This document shows positions 57,424-64,000 of a stretch of 64,000 nucleotides of DNA, one piece after another. The translations under genes were made by a program, and so were the position numbers. This stretch comes from Octadecabacter ascidiaceicola (lineage in GTDB: Bacteria; Pseudomonadota; Alphaproteobacteria; Rhodobacterales; Rhodobacteraceae), in the NCBI RefSeq assembly GCF_900185015.1, contig NZ_FXYD01000002.1, forward strand, positions 62,001-126,000, given 5' to 3'. How positions within the stretch are numbered: position 1 is the stretch's first letter; every line of letters begins with the position of its first letter. Under the pieces are notes generated by a model, which saw nothing but the letters and a program-made list of their open reading frames with translations, did not search any database and was not told the origin of the DNA.

Positions 57424-57774
57424 ATGACGATCGATGCTTCTTTAGACAAACGCTTGAACCGAGTTGTTCGCAACCACGAACGCATGCGCCGCAATGGTGT
57501 CGTTCACCGTGTTGGCAAGGACGGTTTGATCCGATCCCGCCCACGTTTGGTACGTCCGCGCGTACCACTGAAAGGCGTGTTGCTCATTGCTGCCCTGTTC
57601 ATTGCATTTAAGTCGTTGCTGTTTGCACAGCTTGGCGCAGGTAACTACGCAGAAAAGGTCGAAGCACTGCGGTCCGGTTCCGCGATTGAACGGGCTGGCG
57701 CTGTTTTGATGCAAGAAGAGCCGGTGACTGTCGCAGTTGGTGGATATCTCAAGCAGTTTTTCTTTCAGCGCTAG
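57424..57774 (+). CDS. Hypothetical single-pass membrane protein
   Basis: 116 residues. A very basic N-terminus (RLNRVVRNHERMRRNGVVHRVGKDGLIRSRPRLVRPR), then one hydrophobic segment (LKGVLLIAALFIAFKSLLFAQ, about 49-69). The rest is short and probably periplasmic. I remember similar proteins annotated as hypothetical in Rhodobacteraceae. No function is visible. Monocistronic, followed by a bidirectional terminator. Confidence 0.72.
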   Translation: MTIDASLDKRLNRVVRNHERMRRNGVVHRVGKDGLIRSRPRLVRPRVPLKGVLLIAALFIAFKSLLFAQLGAGNYAEKVEALRSGSAIERAGAVLMQEEPVTVAVGGYLKQFFFQR

Positions 57775-57819
57775 GGCGCGATTTTTAGTAACGAGTTCGT
57801 TTCTTCCTCAGGAACACGA

Positions 57820-57860
57820 AAAGGCCGCGCCCATGGAAATGGACGCGGCCTTTGTATTTT
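57820..57860. terminator. Bidirectional terminator
   Basis: AAAGGCCGCG-C-CCAT, loop GGAA, ATGG-A-CGCGGCCTTT (14 paired bases, one mismatch) followed by GTATTTTT. Serves the 116-residue gene and, on the other strand, the DUF1127 gene. Confidence 0.85.
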
Positions 57861-57894
57861 TCGCGCTGTCGATGGGCTGAAAGCCGCGTCGCGA

Positions 57895-58092
57895 TTAGCG
57901 GATAAGGTTGCCCTTAGCGATGTCTTCGATGTCGCCGCGAACCAGGCCGATATCGTCCAGTTCACGGTTGGTCAATTTGTTTAGGGAATTGCGTGTCATG
58001 CGACGGTCATTCCAGGAAACAAGGTTGCCAATCAAAGCAACAAGGGAAAAACCGGATTTTGCGTTTGCAGTGCGGAAAGCGATGGCTGCCAT
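57895..58092 (-). CDS. DUF1127 domain small protein
   Basis: 65 residues: LIGNLVSWNDRRMTRNSLNKLTNRELDDIGLVRGDIEDIAKG is the DUF1127 (YjiS-like) pattern, an Arg-rich C-terminal segment. In other alphaproteobacteria such proteins take part in RNA turnover and small-RNA or phosphate/stress responses. GGAG stands 8 nt before the ATG. Divergent from ruvC across 329 bp. Confidence 0.9.
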   Translation of the reverse strand: MAAIAFRTANAKSGFSLVALIGNLVSWNDRRMTRNSLNKLTNRELDDIGLVRGDIEDIAKGNLIR

Positions 58093-58421
58093 GGTGAAGT
58101 CTCCTGAAAATGTGGGCTGGCGCCGTTAAAGATTGATCGTCGTTCTAAAGCGCAATTAGGATCTCTTTTCGCGGCAAACCAGTGTCATTTAAACATAGGC
58201 GTTATGCAGTTTCTGCATGTCTTGAGAATTGGGCAAAGCCTTTAAAATAAGGCGCGAATTGACCCTAGGAAACGTCGGTTTCAGAATGGGCGGTGACGTT
58301 TTTGAACTCCGAATGTGGCGAAGGTGGTTAATGCGCCTGTGGCGAAAATGTCAAAAGGGCTAGGCGGGTGTTCGCGTTTTGTGCTAACGAGTAATTAACG
58401 AATAAGAAAACGAGGGCGAGC
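58093..58421. other. 329-bp divergent gap between the DUF1127 gene and ruvC
   Basis: No gene seen. It contains the palindrome ATGCAG-TTT-CTGCAT near 58204-58218 of unknown role, and the LexA-like box at 58370-58384 close to ruvC. Both promoters must lie here. Confidence 0.6.
58370..58384 (+). promoter_or_regulatory. LexA-like SOS box upstream of ruvCAB
   Basis: GTTC-GCGTTTT-GTGC: 7 of 8 bases of the alphaproteobacterial LexA motif GTTC-N7-GTTC, 37 bp before ruvC. ruvCAB belongs to the SOS regulon in several alphaproteobacteria. Confidence 0.5.
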
Positions 58422-58916
58422 ATGCGGGTTTTGGGCATTGATCCAGGGTTGGTGAACATGGGTTGGGGGGTGATTCACATAGATGGTTCGCGCTTAAGCC
58501 ACGTCGCAAATGGTGTTTGCAAGTCAGGCAAGGGTGATTTGGCGGTGCGGTTGCTGGCGCTTCATGATCAGCTCGGCGCGGTGATTGCAGCGCATAAGCC
58601 AGAGGAGGCCGCCGTGGAGCAGACATTTGTGAACTCAAACGGGGCCGCGACACTCAAGCTCGGCCAAGCGCGCGGCATCGCGATGCTGGTGCCCGCACGC
58701 GCTGGGCTGGCGGTGGGGGAATATGCGCCGAATGCGATTAAGAAGGCTGTTGTCGGTGTCGGGCATGCGGATAAGGCGCAGATCGCGCATATGGTGAAAC
58801 TGCAATTGCCCGGCGTTGATTTGGCAGGGCCGGATGCGGCGGACGCTTTGGCGATCGCGATTTGTCATGCCCATCATCTTCAATCGGCGCGCGCGGCAGC
58901 GAGAGTAGTGGCATGA
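58422..58916 (+). CDS. ruvC: Crossover junction endodeoxyribonuclease RuvC
   Basis: 164 residues. The four catalytic acids are Asp7 (GIDPGL), Glu66, Asp138 and Asp141, at the same numbers as in E. coli RuvC. It cuts Holliday junctions as a dimer. The stop overlaps the ruvA start (ATGA). First gene of ruvC-A-B. Confidence 0.97.
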   Translation: MRVLGIDPGLVNMGWGVIHIDGSRLSHVANGVCKSGKGDLAVRLLALHDQLGAVIAAHKPEEAAVEQTFVNSNGAATLKLGQARGIAMLVPARAGLAVGEYAPNAIKKAVVGVGHADKAQIAHMVKLQLPGVDLAGPDAADALAIAICHAHHLQSARAAARVVA

Positions 58917-59596
58917 TCGGCCGGATCGCGGGGCGACTGGAATACCGCGCAGCCGACCATGTTCTGATCGACGTCAAGGGTGTCGGCTACATTGTCTATG
59001 TTAGTGACCGCGTGATGGCGTCATTGCCGAGTGTTGGCGAAGCGGTCGCGTTGTATACTGATTTGCTGGTCCGTGAAGACTTGTTGCAGCTGTTCGGGTT
59101 CACGACGCTGGTGGAAAAGGAATGGCACAGGTTGCTGATGTCCGTCCAAGGCATTGGGGCGAAAGCTTCGATGGCGATTATGGGGGCATTGGGCGCAGAT
59201 GGCGTAAGCCGAGCGATTGCCTTGGGCGACTGGGCGGCTGTGGCGACGGCTAAGGGTGTCGGGCCGAAGACCGCAAAGAAGGCCATTCTGGAATTAAAAG
59301 ACAAAGCCCACAGCGTGATGGCCATGGCTGGTACGGTGGCCGGAGCTGCGCCTGCGGCGGGCGGGGGGGCGTCGCCCGCCGCTGACGCGGCGGACGACGC
59401 CGTCCTTGAACCCGTTAGCGCTCCGATTGAGGCCAGCGGCGCGGCGCAATCAGATGCACTGTCTGCGCTTGGCAACCTTGGGTATGGGCCGTCTGATGCA
59501 GCCAGTGCGGTGGCGCAAGCGGCCGGTGAGAATGGGGGTGCAGATGCGCCAACGCTGATCCGCGCGGCGTTGAAATTGTTGGCACCGAAAGGGTAG
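58913..59596 (+). CDS. ruvA: Holliday junction branch migration protein RuvA
   Basis: 227 residues from ATG 58913 ([11 protein letters not shown]), overlapping the ruvC stop. Domain I (1-65) is the OB fold with [12 protein letters not shown]; domain II has two helix-hairpin-helix motifs ([25 protein letters not shown]). An Ala/Gly/Pro-rich linker (about 144-185) precedes domain III, which binds RuvB. The linker is longer than in E. coli RuvA (203 residues). Confidence 0.96.
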   Translation: MIGRIAGRLEYRAADHVLIDVKGVGYIVYVSDRVMASLPSVGEAVALYTDLLVREDLLQLFGFTTLVEKEWHRLLMSVQGIGAKASMAIMGALGADGVSRAIALGDWAAVATAKGVGPKTAKKAILELKDKAHSVMAMAGTVAGAAPAAGGGASPAADAADDAVLEPVSAPIEASGAAQSDALSALGNLGYGPSDAASAVAQAAGENGGADAPTLIRAALKLLAPKG

Positions 59597-59681
59597 GGCG
59601 AAGTGCGCCCTGTTAAGCTAGATAAATGGGTTTCCTTGCGCACCGCTGGTCGAGTGCGCAGCAGTAAGGCATAAGATAGAT

Positions 59682-60704
59682 ATGAATGAACCGGACCCAT
59701 CCTTGCAGCCTCAACGCCAGTCCGAGGACAATGATCGTGCATTGCGCCCGCAGGCGTTGGATGAGTTTATTGGCCAAGCTGAAGCGCGGGCGAACCTGAA
59801 GGTTTTCATAGAGTCCGCTAAGCGGCGTGGTGAGGCGATGGATCACACCTTGTTCCACGGCCCACCCGGTTTGGGGAAAACCACGCTGGCGCAAATCATG
59901 GCGCGGGAACTGGGCGTCGGATTTCGCATGACGTCTGGGCCTGTGTTGGCCAAGGCGGGGGATTTAGCCGCGATCCTGACGAACCTTGAAGCGCGGGATG
60001 TGTTATTTATTGACGAAATTCATCGGCTGAATCCGGCGGTGGAGGAAGTGCTCTACCCCGCGCTTGAGGATTTCGAACTGGATCTAGTGATCGGGGAAGG
60101 GCCAGCGGCGCGTACGGTGCGCATTGAACTGCAGCCGTTCACACTGATCGGTGCCACGACCCGTATGGGATTATTGACGACGCCATTGCGCGACCGCTTT
60201 GGCATTCCGACGCGGTTACAGTTCTATACAACTGACGAGTTGCACCAGATTGTCACCCGTGGAGCGCGTTTGATGGGCGCCCCTGCGACGCCTGATGGCG
60301 CGCAAGAGATTGCCAAACGCGCGCGGGGCACGCCGCGTATTGCGGGGCGCTTGCTGCGCCGCGTTGTGGATTTCGCAATCGTTGAAGGGGATGGAACTGT
60401 CACGCAGGAGATTGCGGACAGCGCGTTGACGCGTTTGGGTGTGGATCATCTGGGGCTGGACGGTGCGGATCGGCGCTATTTGCGCTTGATCGCGGAGAAC
60501 TATCAGGGGGGCCCTGTGGGGATCGAGACCCTCTCAGCGGCACTGTCTGAGGCGCGGGATGCGCTTGAGGAAGTGATTGAACCTTATTTGCTGCAACAAG
60601 GCCTGATCCAACGCACCCCGCGCGGCCGGATGTTGGCGCAAAAGGCGTGGGCCCATTTGGGGATGGCGGCGCCTAAAGGTCAGGGTGATATGTTTGGGGG
60701 GTAG
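59682..60704 (+). CDS. ruvB: Holliday junction branch migration ATPase RuvB
   Basis: 340 residues. AAA+ motor with Walker A GPPGLGKT (60-67), Walker [11 protein letters not shown] and sensor [11 protein letters not shown]-terminal winged helix ends the protein. Drives branch migration with RuvA. An 85-bp gap separates it from ruvA. Confidence 0.97.
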   Translation: MNEPDPSLQPQRQSEDNDRALRPQALDEFIGQAEARANLKVFIESAKRRGEAMDHTLFHGPPGLGKTTLAQIMARELGVGFRMTSGPVLAKAGDLAAILTNLEARDVLFIDEIHRLNPAVEEVLYPALEDFELDLVIGEGPAARTVRIELQPFTLIGATTRMGLLTTPLRDRFGIPTRLQFYTTDELHQIVTRGARLMGAPATPDGAQEIAKRARGTPRIAGRLLRRVVDFAIVEGDGTVTQEIADSALTRLGVDHLGLDGADRRYLRLIAENYQGGPVGIETLSAALSEARDALEEVIEPYLLQQGLIQRTPRGRMLAQKAWAHLGMAAPKGQGDMFGG

Positions 60705-60846
60705 TGGGGCGTGGCTTGGGCGGTTGTGTTGGGGTGCGGCGAACTGCTGGAATGATGCCCTCCTTTACACAATGCTGCATTCTGGTCGAACGGCAGCTAA
60801 CCAAACATTGCGGCGAAGGTGCGGCTAGGATAACGGGCAACGTCCT

Positions 60847-61620
60847 TCATCGATCACGTGGGTCAACTGAACGAAGTTTGGCCACCTGGCTGTCCACTTC
60901 TCCGCAGGTCCAGCGCGTGTGTTTGCGTTCGGTTGTTGCTGGATCGTTTTGCAAGCCAAGCCCGAGCAGGATGAGCGATGCGTAAAACTGCCCGACCGCT
61001 AGACCGCTTGTGCCTGTGATCGCCGCGAGGGCCAGAAAGAACAGGCCAATCGATACAATCGGTCTGGTGCCAAAGCGTTTGATCAGAAACCCCGTGATAA
61101 AGCTGGGTGCAAACATGGCTATGAAATGCCAGCGGATGACATCGCCTGCCACAGCTTCGCTAAATCCGCACCCGATCATCGCCAGTGTGGTAGGCACCAT
61201 CATGAAAATCATCACACCTTGGGATATTGCCCCGATCAATACCGCCTTGAGCACAGGTATTTGACGAAGCACTGCCAATGATGCGAACCGTGATGTGGTT
61301 TCCAACGCTGGTCTTTGCGCAGGGATCGGAATTCGCAAGAACAGAAGTGGGATCGCTCCAACAAGTGAAAGCACTGCAATCGCGCCATAGCCCCCCCCCC
61401 GCAAGCGGTATGACGGAAGCGAAGCCGCGAGAGCACTCGCGGCGACCATTACTGATGACTTCAACCGAAGAAAATCTCTGGTTTCGTCTGGGGCCCTGTA
61501 GATGTATCGCCCGCCTTCTCCGCTCGCTTCGTCTGATAGGATCAGCGGCTCGAAGCGCAATCAACCCCAAAGAGGTAAATCAGCCCATAGGCCCAAATGC
61601 TGCGATTTGAACGCATGCTC
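60847..61620 (-). pseudogene. Degenerate MFS transporter, truncated and frameshifted
   Basis: A 237-codon open frame ends the decayed gene (60847-61560): VVGAIPLLFLRIPIP-like, MMVPTTLAMIGCGFSEAVAGDVIRWHFIAMFAPSFITGFLIKRFG and FYASLILLGLGL are MFS helices. Just upstream (61545-61620) the preceding part, SIWAYGLIYLFGVDCASSR, is in another frame. A single lost base after SSR would restore SSRLILSDE, so a frameshift is likely. The N-terminal half of the transporter is missing. The C-terminus runs into unrelated sequence (QNDPATTERKH...). Probably non-functional. Confidence 0.65.
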
Positions 61621-61679
61621 GCAATAGCATGTATCTGCAGACCAAGCCCTGCTCATGATCACGCGGGCATTGATCCACC

Positions 61680-62642
61680 CTATTCGATCGGAATGCTTGC
61701 CAATGTTTCGAACAATGCATCATCCAGTGAAAGCCCACTATTCGGGGCGGTCAGCAGGATGTCGCCATAAAAGATCGAGTTTGCCCCAGCAAGGAAGCAC
61801 AGGACCTGATCACTGACAGAAAACCCGTCGCGTCCCGCAGAAAGGCGCACGCGTGTGTTTGGCATCAAGATGCGGGCGGTTGCGACCATGCGGATCATTT
61901 CGGGTGGGCGGACTCTCGAAAGGTGGCCTAATGGCGTGCCGGGTACTGGGATCAACGCATTGATTGGAACGCTTTCAGGGTGTGGATCAAAGCTTGCTAG
62001 AACCGCGAGCATATCAGCGCGGTCGCGCAGGCTTTCACCCATCCCGATGATACCGCCACAACAAATCGTGATCCCTGCGGCACGTACATGATCAAGAGTT
62101 TCAAGCCGGTCACGATACGTCCGTGTTCCAATGATTTCAGCGTAATAATCCGGCCCGGTATCAAGATTATGATTGTAAGCGGTCAGCCCGGCATCAGCGA
62201 GTGCCTGCGCCTGGTGTGGCTGAAGCATTCCAAGGGTAACGCAGGCCTCCATCCCGAGATCACGAACGCCGCGCACCATGTCTAAGACGGCGTCGAATTC
62301 TGCCCCATCGCGGACTTTGCGCCAAGCGGCTCCCATGCAGAACCTTTCAGCCCCGGCTGATTGGGCTTGTTTGGCTATGTCGATGACGGCCTGGGGATCC
62401 ATGAAGTGTTCTTTTTGCAGCCCAACTTCTTTATGGTGTGCGGATTGCGGGCAATATGCGCAGTCTTCAGGGCAGCCGCCTGTCTTTATGCTGAGAAGGC
62501 TCGCCTTTTGGATATCTTCCACGTCATGGTGTGCCCGGTGCACCGCAGCGGCTTCATGTACAAGCGTCAGCAAGGGCGCACGGAGCAGCGCCTCTGCTTT
62601 GTTAGCCAACTGACTATCGACTGTATTCATCCTATCCAGCAT
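61680..62642 (-). CDS. bioB: Biotin synthase
   Basis: 320 residues from ATG 62642 ([11 protein letters not shown]), overlapping the bioY stop (TGATG); the frame is open to 62720 within bioY. The radical-SAM cluster is Cys57-x3-Cys61-x2-Cys64 in [26 protein letters not shown] and the later CGGIIGMGE are family motifs. Inserts sulfur into dethiobiotin. Last gene of bioYB, under BioR boxes. No bioA, D or F in the window. Confidence 0.97.
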   Translation of the reverse strand: MLDRMNTVDSQLANKAEALLRAPLLTLVHEAAAVHRAHHDVEDIQKASLLSIKTGGCPEDCAYCPQSAHHKEVGLQKEHFMDPQAVIDIAKQAQSAGAERFCMGAAWRKVRDGAEFDAVLDMVRGVRDLGMEACVTLGMLQPHQAQALADAGLTAYNHNLDTGPDYYAEIIGTRTYRDRLETLDHVRAAGITICCGGIIGMGESLRDRADMLAVLASFDPHPESVPINALIPVPGTPLGHLSRVRPPEMIRMVATARILMPNTRVRLSAGRDGFSVSDQVLCFLAGANSIFYGDILLTAPNSGLSLDDALFETLASIPIE

Positions 62643-63205
62643 CAGTCGCGACCTCGTACCCAGCGGGTAAGAGTCGCAGGAGCCGCTATGACCAAAAATG
62701 CAGCCAAGGCAACTTTGCATAGGTCACCAAAGAGGAAGGGCGCTATACCAAATGCGAATAACTTATCGTTTGGTACAAATTGCGCCAACCAAGCTACGCC
62801 CAAAGCATAGATCAGGGCAAGGCCAAGGGGCATTGAAAGCGATCCTAGGCGGCGACCAAATCGATCAGTTGCCCAACCAACCAAAATTGCTGCAACCAGG
62901 AAGCCAAATAGATACCCACCTGTTGGGCCAAACATATAGACTAATCCGACGCCTTTTTCTGGCGTGCCAGCAAAAACCGGCAGCCCAGCAGCACCTGCAG
63001 CTAGATACGCGCCGACACTTGCAACTCCAAAGCGTAGCCCACCCAACCCCGCGACAAGCAAGATAGTCGCGACCTGCATCGTCATCGGAACGGGCCAAAA
63101 AGGAATAGAAATCTTTGCAGATAAGGTGATGAACCCAACGGCGAGCGCAACTGTGGCAACATTTCCAATGGCGCTCTGTTGCGGATTAGCGATTGCTTGA
63201 GACAT
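62642..63205 (-). CDS. bioY: Biotin transporter BioY
   Basis: 187 residues from ATG 63205 ([12 protein letters not shown]), AAGGG 6 nt upstream; the frame is open to 63253. Six membrane segments. [13 protein letters not shown] and [11 protein letters not shown] are conserved in BioY, the biotin-binding S component of ECF transporters. Biotin uptake and bioB together suggest both salvage and the last synthesis step. Two BioR boxes lie just upstream. Confidence 0.96.
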   Translation of the reverse strand: MSQAIANPQQSAIGNVATVALAVGFITLSAKISIPFWPVPMTMQVATILLVAGLGGLRFGVASVGAYLAAGAAGLPVFAGTPEKGVGLVYMFGPTGGYLFGFLVAAILVGWATDRFGRRLGSLSMPLGLALIYALGVAWLAQFVPNDKLFAFGIAPFLFGDLCKVALAAFLVIAAPATLTRWVRGRD

Positions 63206-63215
63206 ATTTGGCCCT

Positions 63216-63225
63216 TTATAGATAA
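63216..63225 (-). promoter_or_regulatory. BioR box 1 upstream of bioY
   Basis: TTATAGATAA, an exact match to the alphaproteobacterial BioR motif (TTATMKATAA), 10 bp before the bioY start codon. Represses bioYB when biotin is plentiful, as known for BioR. Confidence 0.88.
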
Positions 63226-63255
63226 TTTTTGATTCGACGCATAATTTCATCAAAA

Positions 63256-63265
63256 TTATCTATAG
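63256..63265 (-). promoter_or_regulatory. BioR box 2 upstream of bioY
   Basis: TTATCTATAG, nine of ten bases of the inverse BioR motif (TTATCTATAA), 40 bp from box 1, in the gap between bioR and bioY. Confidence 0.7.
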
Positions 63266-63286
63266 TAAAGTCGCTATCCCTCTTTA

Positions 63287-63889
63287 CTAGGCCCGCTTCA
63301 GATGCCGTTCCAAGACCGCACATGCCGCATCAGCGTCCCCAGCCCGCATTGCACGGACAATATTCGCATGGTCGCGATCAGAAGACTGAGCCCATTTTTG
63401 TTGCCACTTGGTATGAAACCGATTTGCAGATAAGCGTTGGAGTTCTTCGATCTGTTTGAGCAGCCGATGACGGCCACATGGCCTCAGAATGGCCATATGA
63501 AAAGCACGATTGGCTCTTTCCCATGAAATTGCATCCTTTGCGTCATCACATAACAGCCGATAATCTTCTATTTCTCTCAGGGTCTTACCCTGAACTTGAA
63601 TTACAGCTCGACGAAGCGCGAGTGGTTCAAGTGCCAATCGCATCTCCTGAATTTCGACATGATCGGATGAAGCGAGGGCGACAACTCTAACCCCCTTGCG
63701 TGGTTCCGATGTTGCAAGTTCCATCTGAACCAGTCGCTGCAGAGCTTCCCGAACGGGTACATGGCTACACTGAAAACGAGATGCGATTGCATCCTGGGCC
63801 AATCGCACGCCAGGCGGCTGCACTCCTCGGATGATTTCCTCAGCGATGGTGTCTGCAATCACTTCAGATATTATAGATAAATTTGTCAT
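63287..63889 (-). CDS. bioR: GntR-family regulator, BioR
   Basis: 200 residues. The N-terminal winged helix (PPGVRLAQDAIASRFQCSHVPVREALQRLVQMELATSEPRKGVRV) is GntR-type; the C-terminal FCD-like helical domain (about 75-195) has FHMAILRPCGRHRL. Position beside bioYB and the TTATAGATAA boxes identify it as BioR, the biotin repressor of alphaproteobacteria. Start ATG 63889 is followed at codons 4-7 by another BioR box. Confidence 0.9.
   Translation of the reverse strand: MTNLSIISEVIADTIAEEIIRGVQPPGVRLAQDAIASRFQCSHVPVREALQRLVQMELATSEPRKGVRVVALASSDHVEIQEMRLALEPLALRRAVIQVQGKTLREIEDYRLLCDDAKDAISWERANRAFHMAILRPCGRHRLLKQIEELQRLSANRFHTKWQQKWAQSSDRDHANIVRAMRAGDADAACAVLERHLKRA
63871..63880 (-). promoter_or_regulatory. 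BioR box inside the bioR coding start
   Basis: TTATAGATAA on the + strand, exact motif, overlapping codons 4-7 of bioR (Leu-Ser-Ile-Ile). Suggests autoregulation from within the gene. Confidence 0.75.
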
Positions 63890-64000
63890 CGGTTCGGATT
63901 ACCTCACTTCGGTTTTTATGCGAAGTGAAAATTCACTCGCCTTGCGATTCAGGCAGTTCAGTTACGCGGAAAGATAGAAGCAGACATAGCGAAAGAAATG
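63890..64000. other. Right end of window, upstream of bioR
   Basis: No gene. TCACTTCG (63904-63911) and CGAAGTGA (63921-63928) form an 8-bp inverted repeat with a 9-bp spacer, possibly a hairpin or operator in the bioR promoter. Beyond it I see nothing. Confidence 0.5.

Noticed and set aside
58384-58399. CtrA box CTAA-N7-TTAAC before ruvC
   Set aside because: One mismatch to the consensus in an AT-rich stretch; chance match likely and no known CtrA control of ruvC.
60704-60985. 93-codon frame after ruvB
   Set aside because: Starts inside the ruvB stop region, has no ribosome site, and runs into the decayed MFS gene on the other strand.

Overview
The window looks like chromosomal DNA of an alphaproteobacterium of the family Rhodobacteraceae (Roseobacter group). 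The evidence is the soluble ATP synthase operon in the order atpH-A-G-D-C without the membrane genes, a CIRCE-controlled groESL operon, a GntR-family BioR with its TTATAGATAA boxes, phosphatidylcholine synthase, and lineage-typical small proteins (DUF1150, DUF1127, DUF2125, YdcH-like). No rRNA, tRNA, CRISPR array, prophage or insertion sequence was recognised. Most of the window is housekeeping DNA with very short gene spacing and many ATGA or TAATG stop/start overlaps.

Layout. 1-9.4 kb: a partial DUF2125 gene, a ChaC-type cyclotransferase, a MotA/TolQ-like plus OmpA/MotB-like pair with a long coiled coil, an M23 peptidase coupled to clpA, gloB, and a methyltransferase. 9.4-14.8 kb: leader and F1 ATP synthase operon, closed by a terminator. 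14.8-25.6 kb: a small membrane protein, a Tet-type MFS pump, an H-type lectin, prs, an HCCA isomerase with an alpha/beta hydrolase, threonine aldolase/ycgN/ribF, a MaoC protein, a class IIA HAD protein, Mn-pyrophosphatase, and YjbR-like and DUF2161 proteins. 25.8-27.2 kb: a Hint-domain protein translationally coupled to an unknown 109-residue protein. 27.2-33.7 kb: groESL, a Nudix enzyme, a secreted lipase-like protein, purEK, a YdcH-like protein, and an Hsp20/DUF1150 pair. 33.8-36.7 kb: a 692-codon frame joining a MarR-like winged helix to ATP sulfurylase and APS kinase, with two palindromes upstream, then a LysE exporter. 36.8-49.3 kb: trxB, an Lrp regulator, a second Hint protein, lgt-midA-pgeF, ubiK, an FAD monooxygenase, ileS, a thioesterase, ogt and pcs. 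49.4-60.7 kb: xerC/DUF484, transaldolase, LysE, priA, an MFS transporter with prmA, a DUF1127 protein, and ruvCAB with a LexA-like box. 60.8-63.9 kb: a decayed MFS gene, then bioB-bioY and bioR.

The least explained structure is mostly non-coding. Two genes (a HAD protein and an FAD monooxygenase) each have five tandem 11-bp repeats immediately upstream, with different repeat sequences but the same helical phasing. A two-hairpin element occurs at two convergent gene ends and shows a compensatory base-pair change. A GC-rich repeat ending in GATATTT...GAAACAAA occurs three times, with a weaker relative at a fourth site. The winged-helix/sulfate-activation fusion and its 16-bp palindromes suggest an autoregulated sulfate-activation gene. 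All functional statements rest on reading the sequence and on remembered family features. No search was run.
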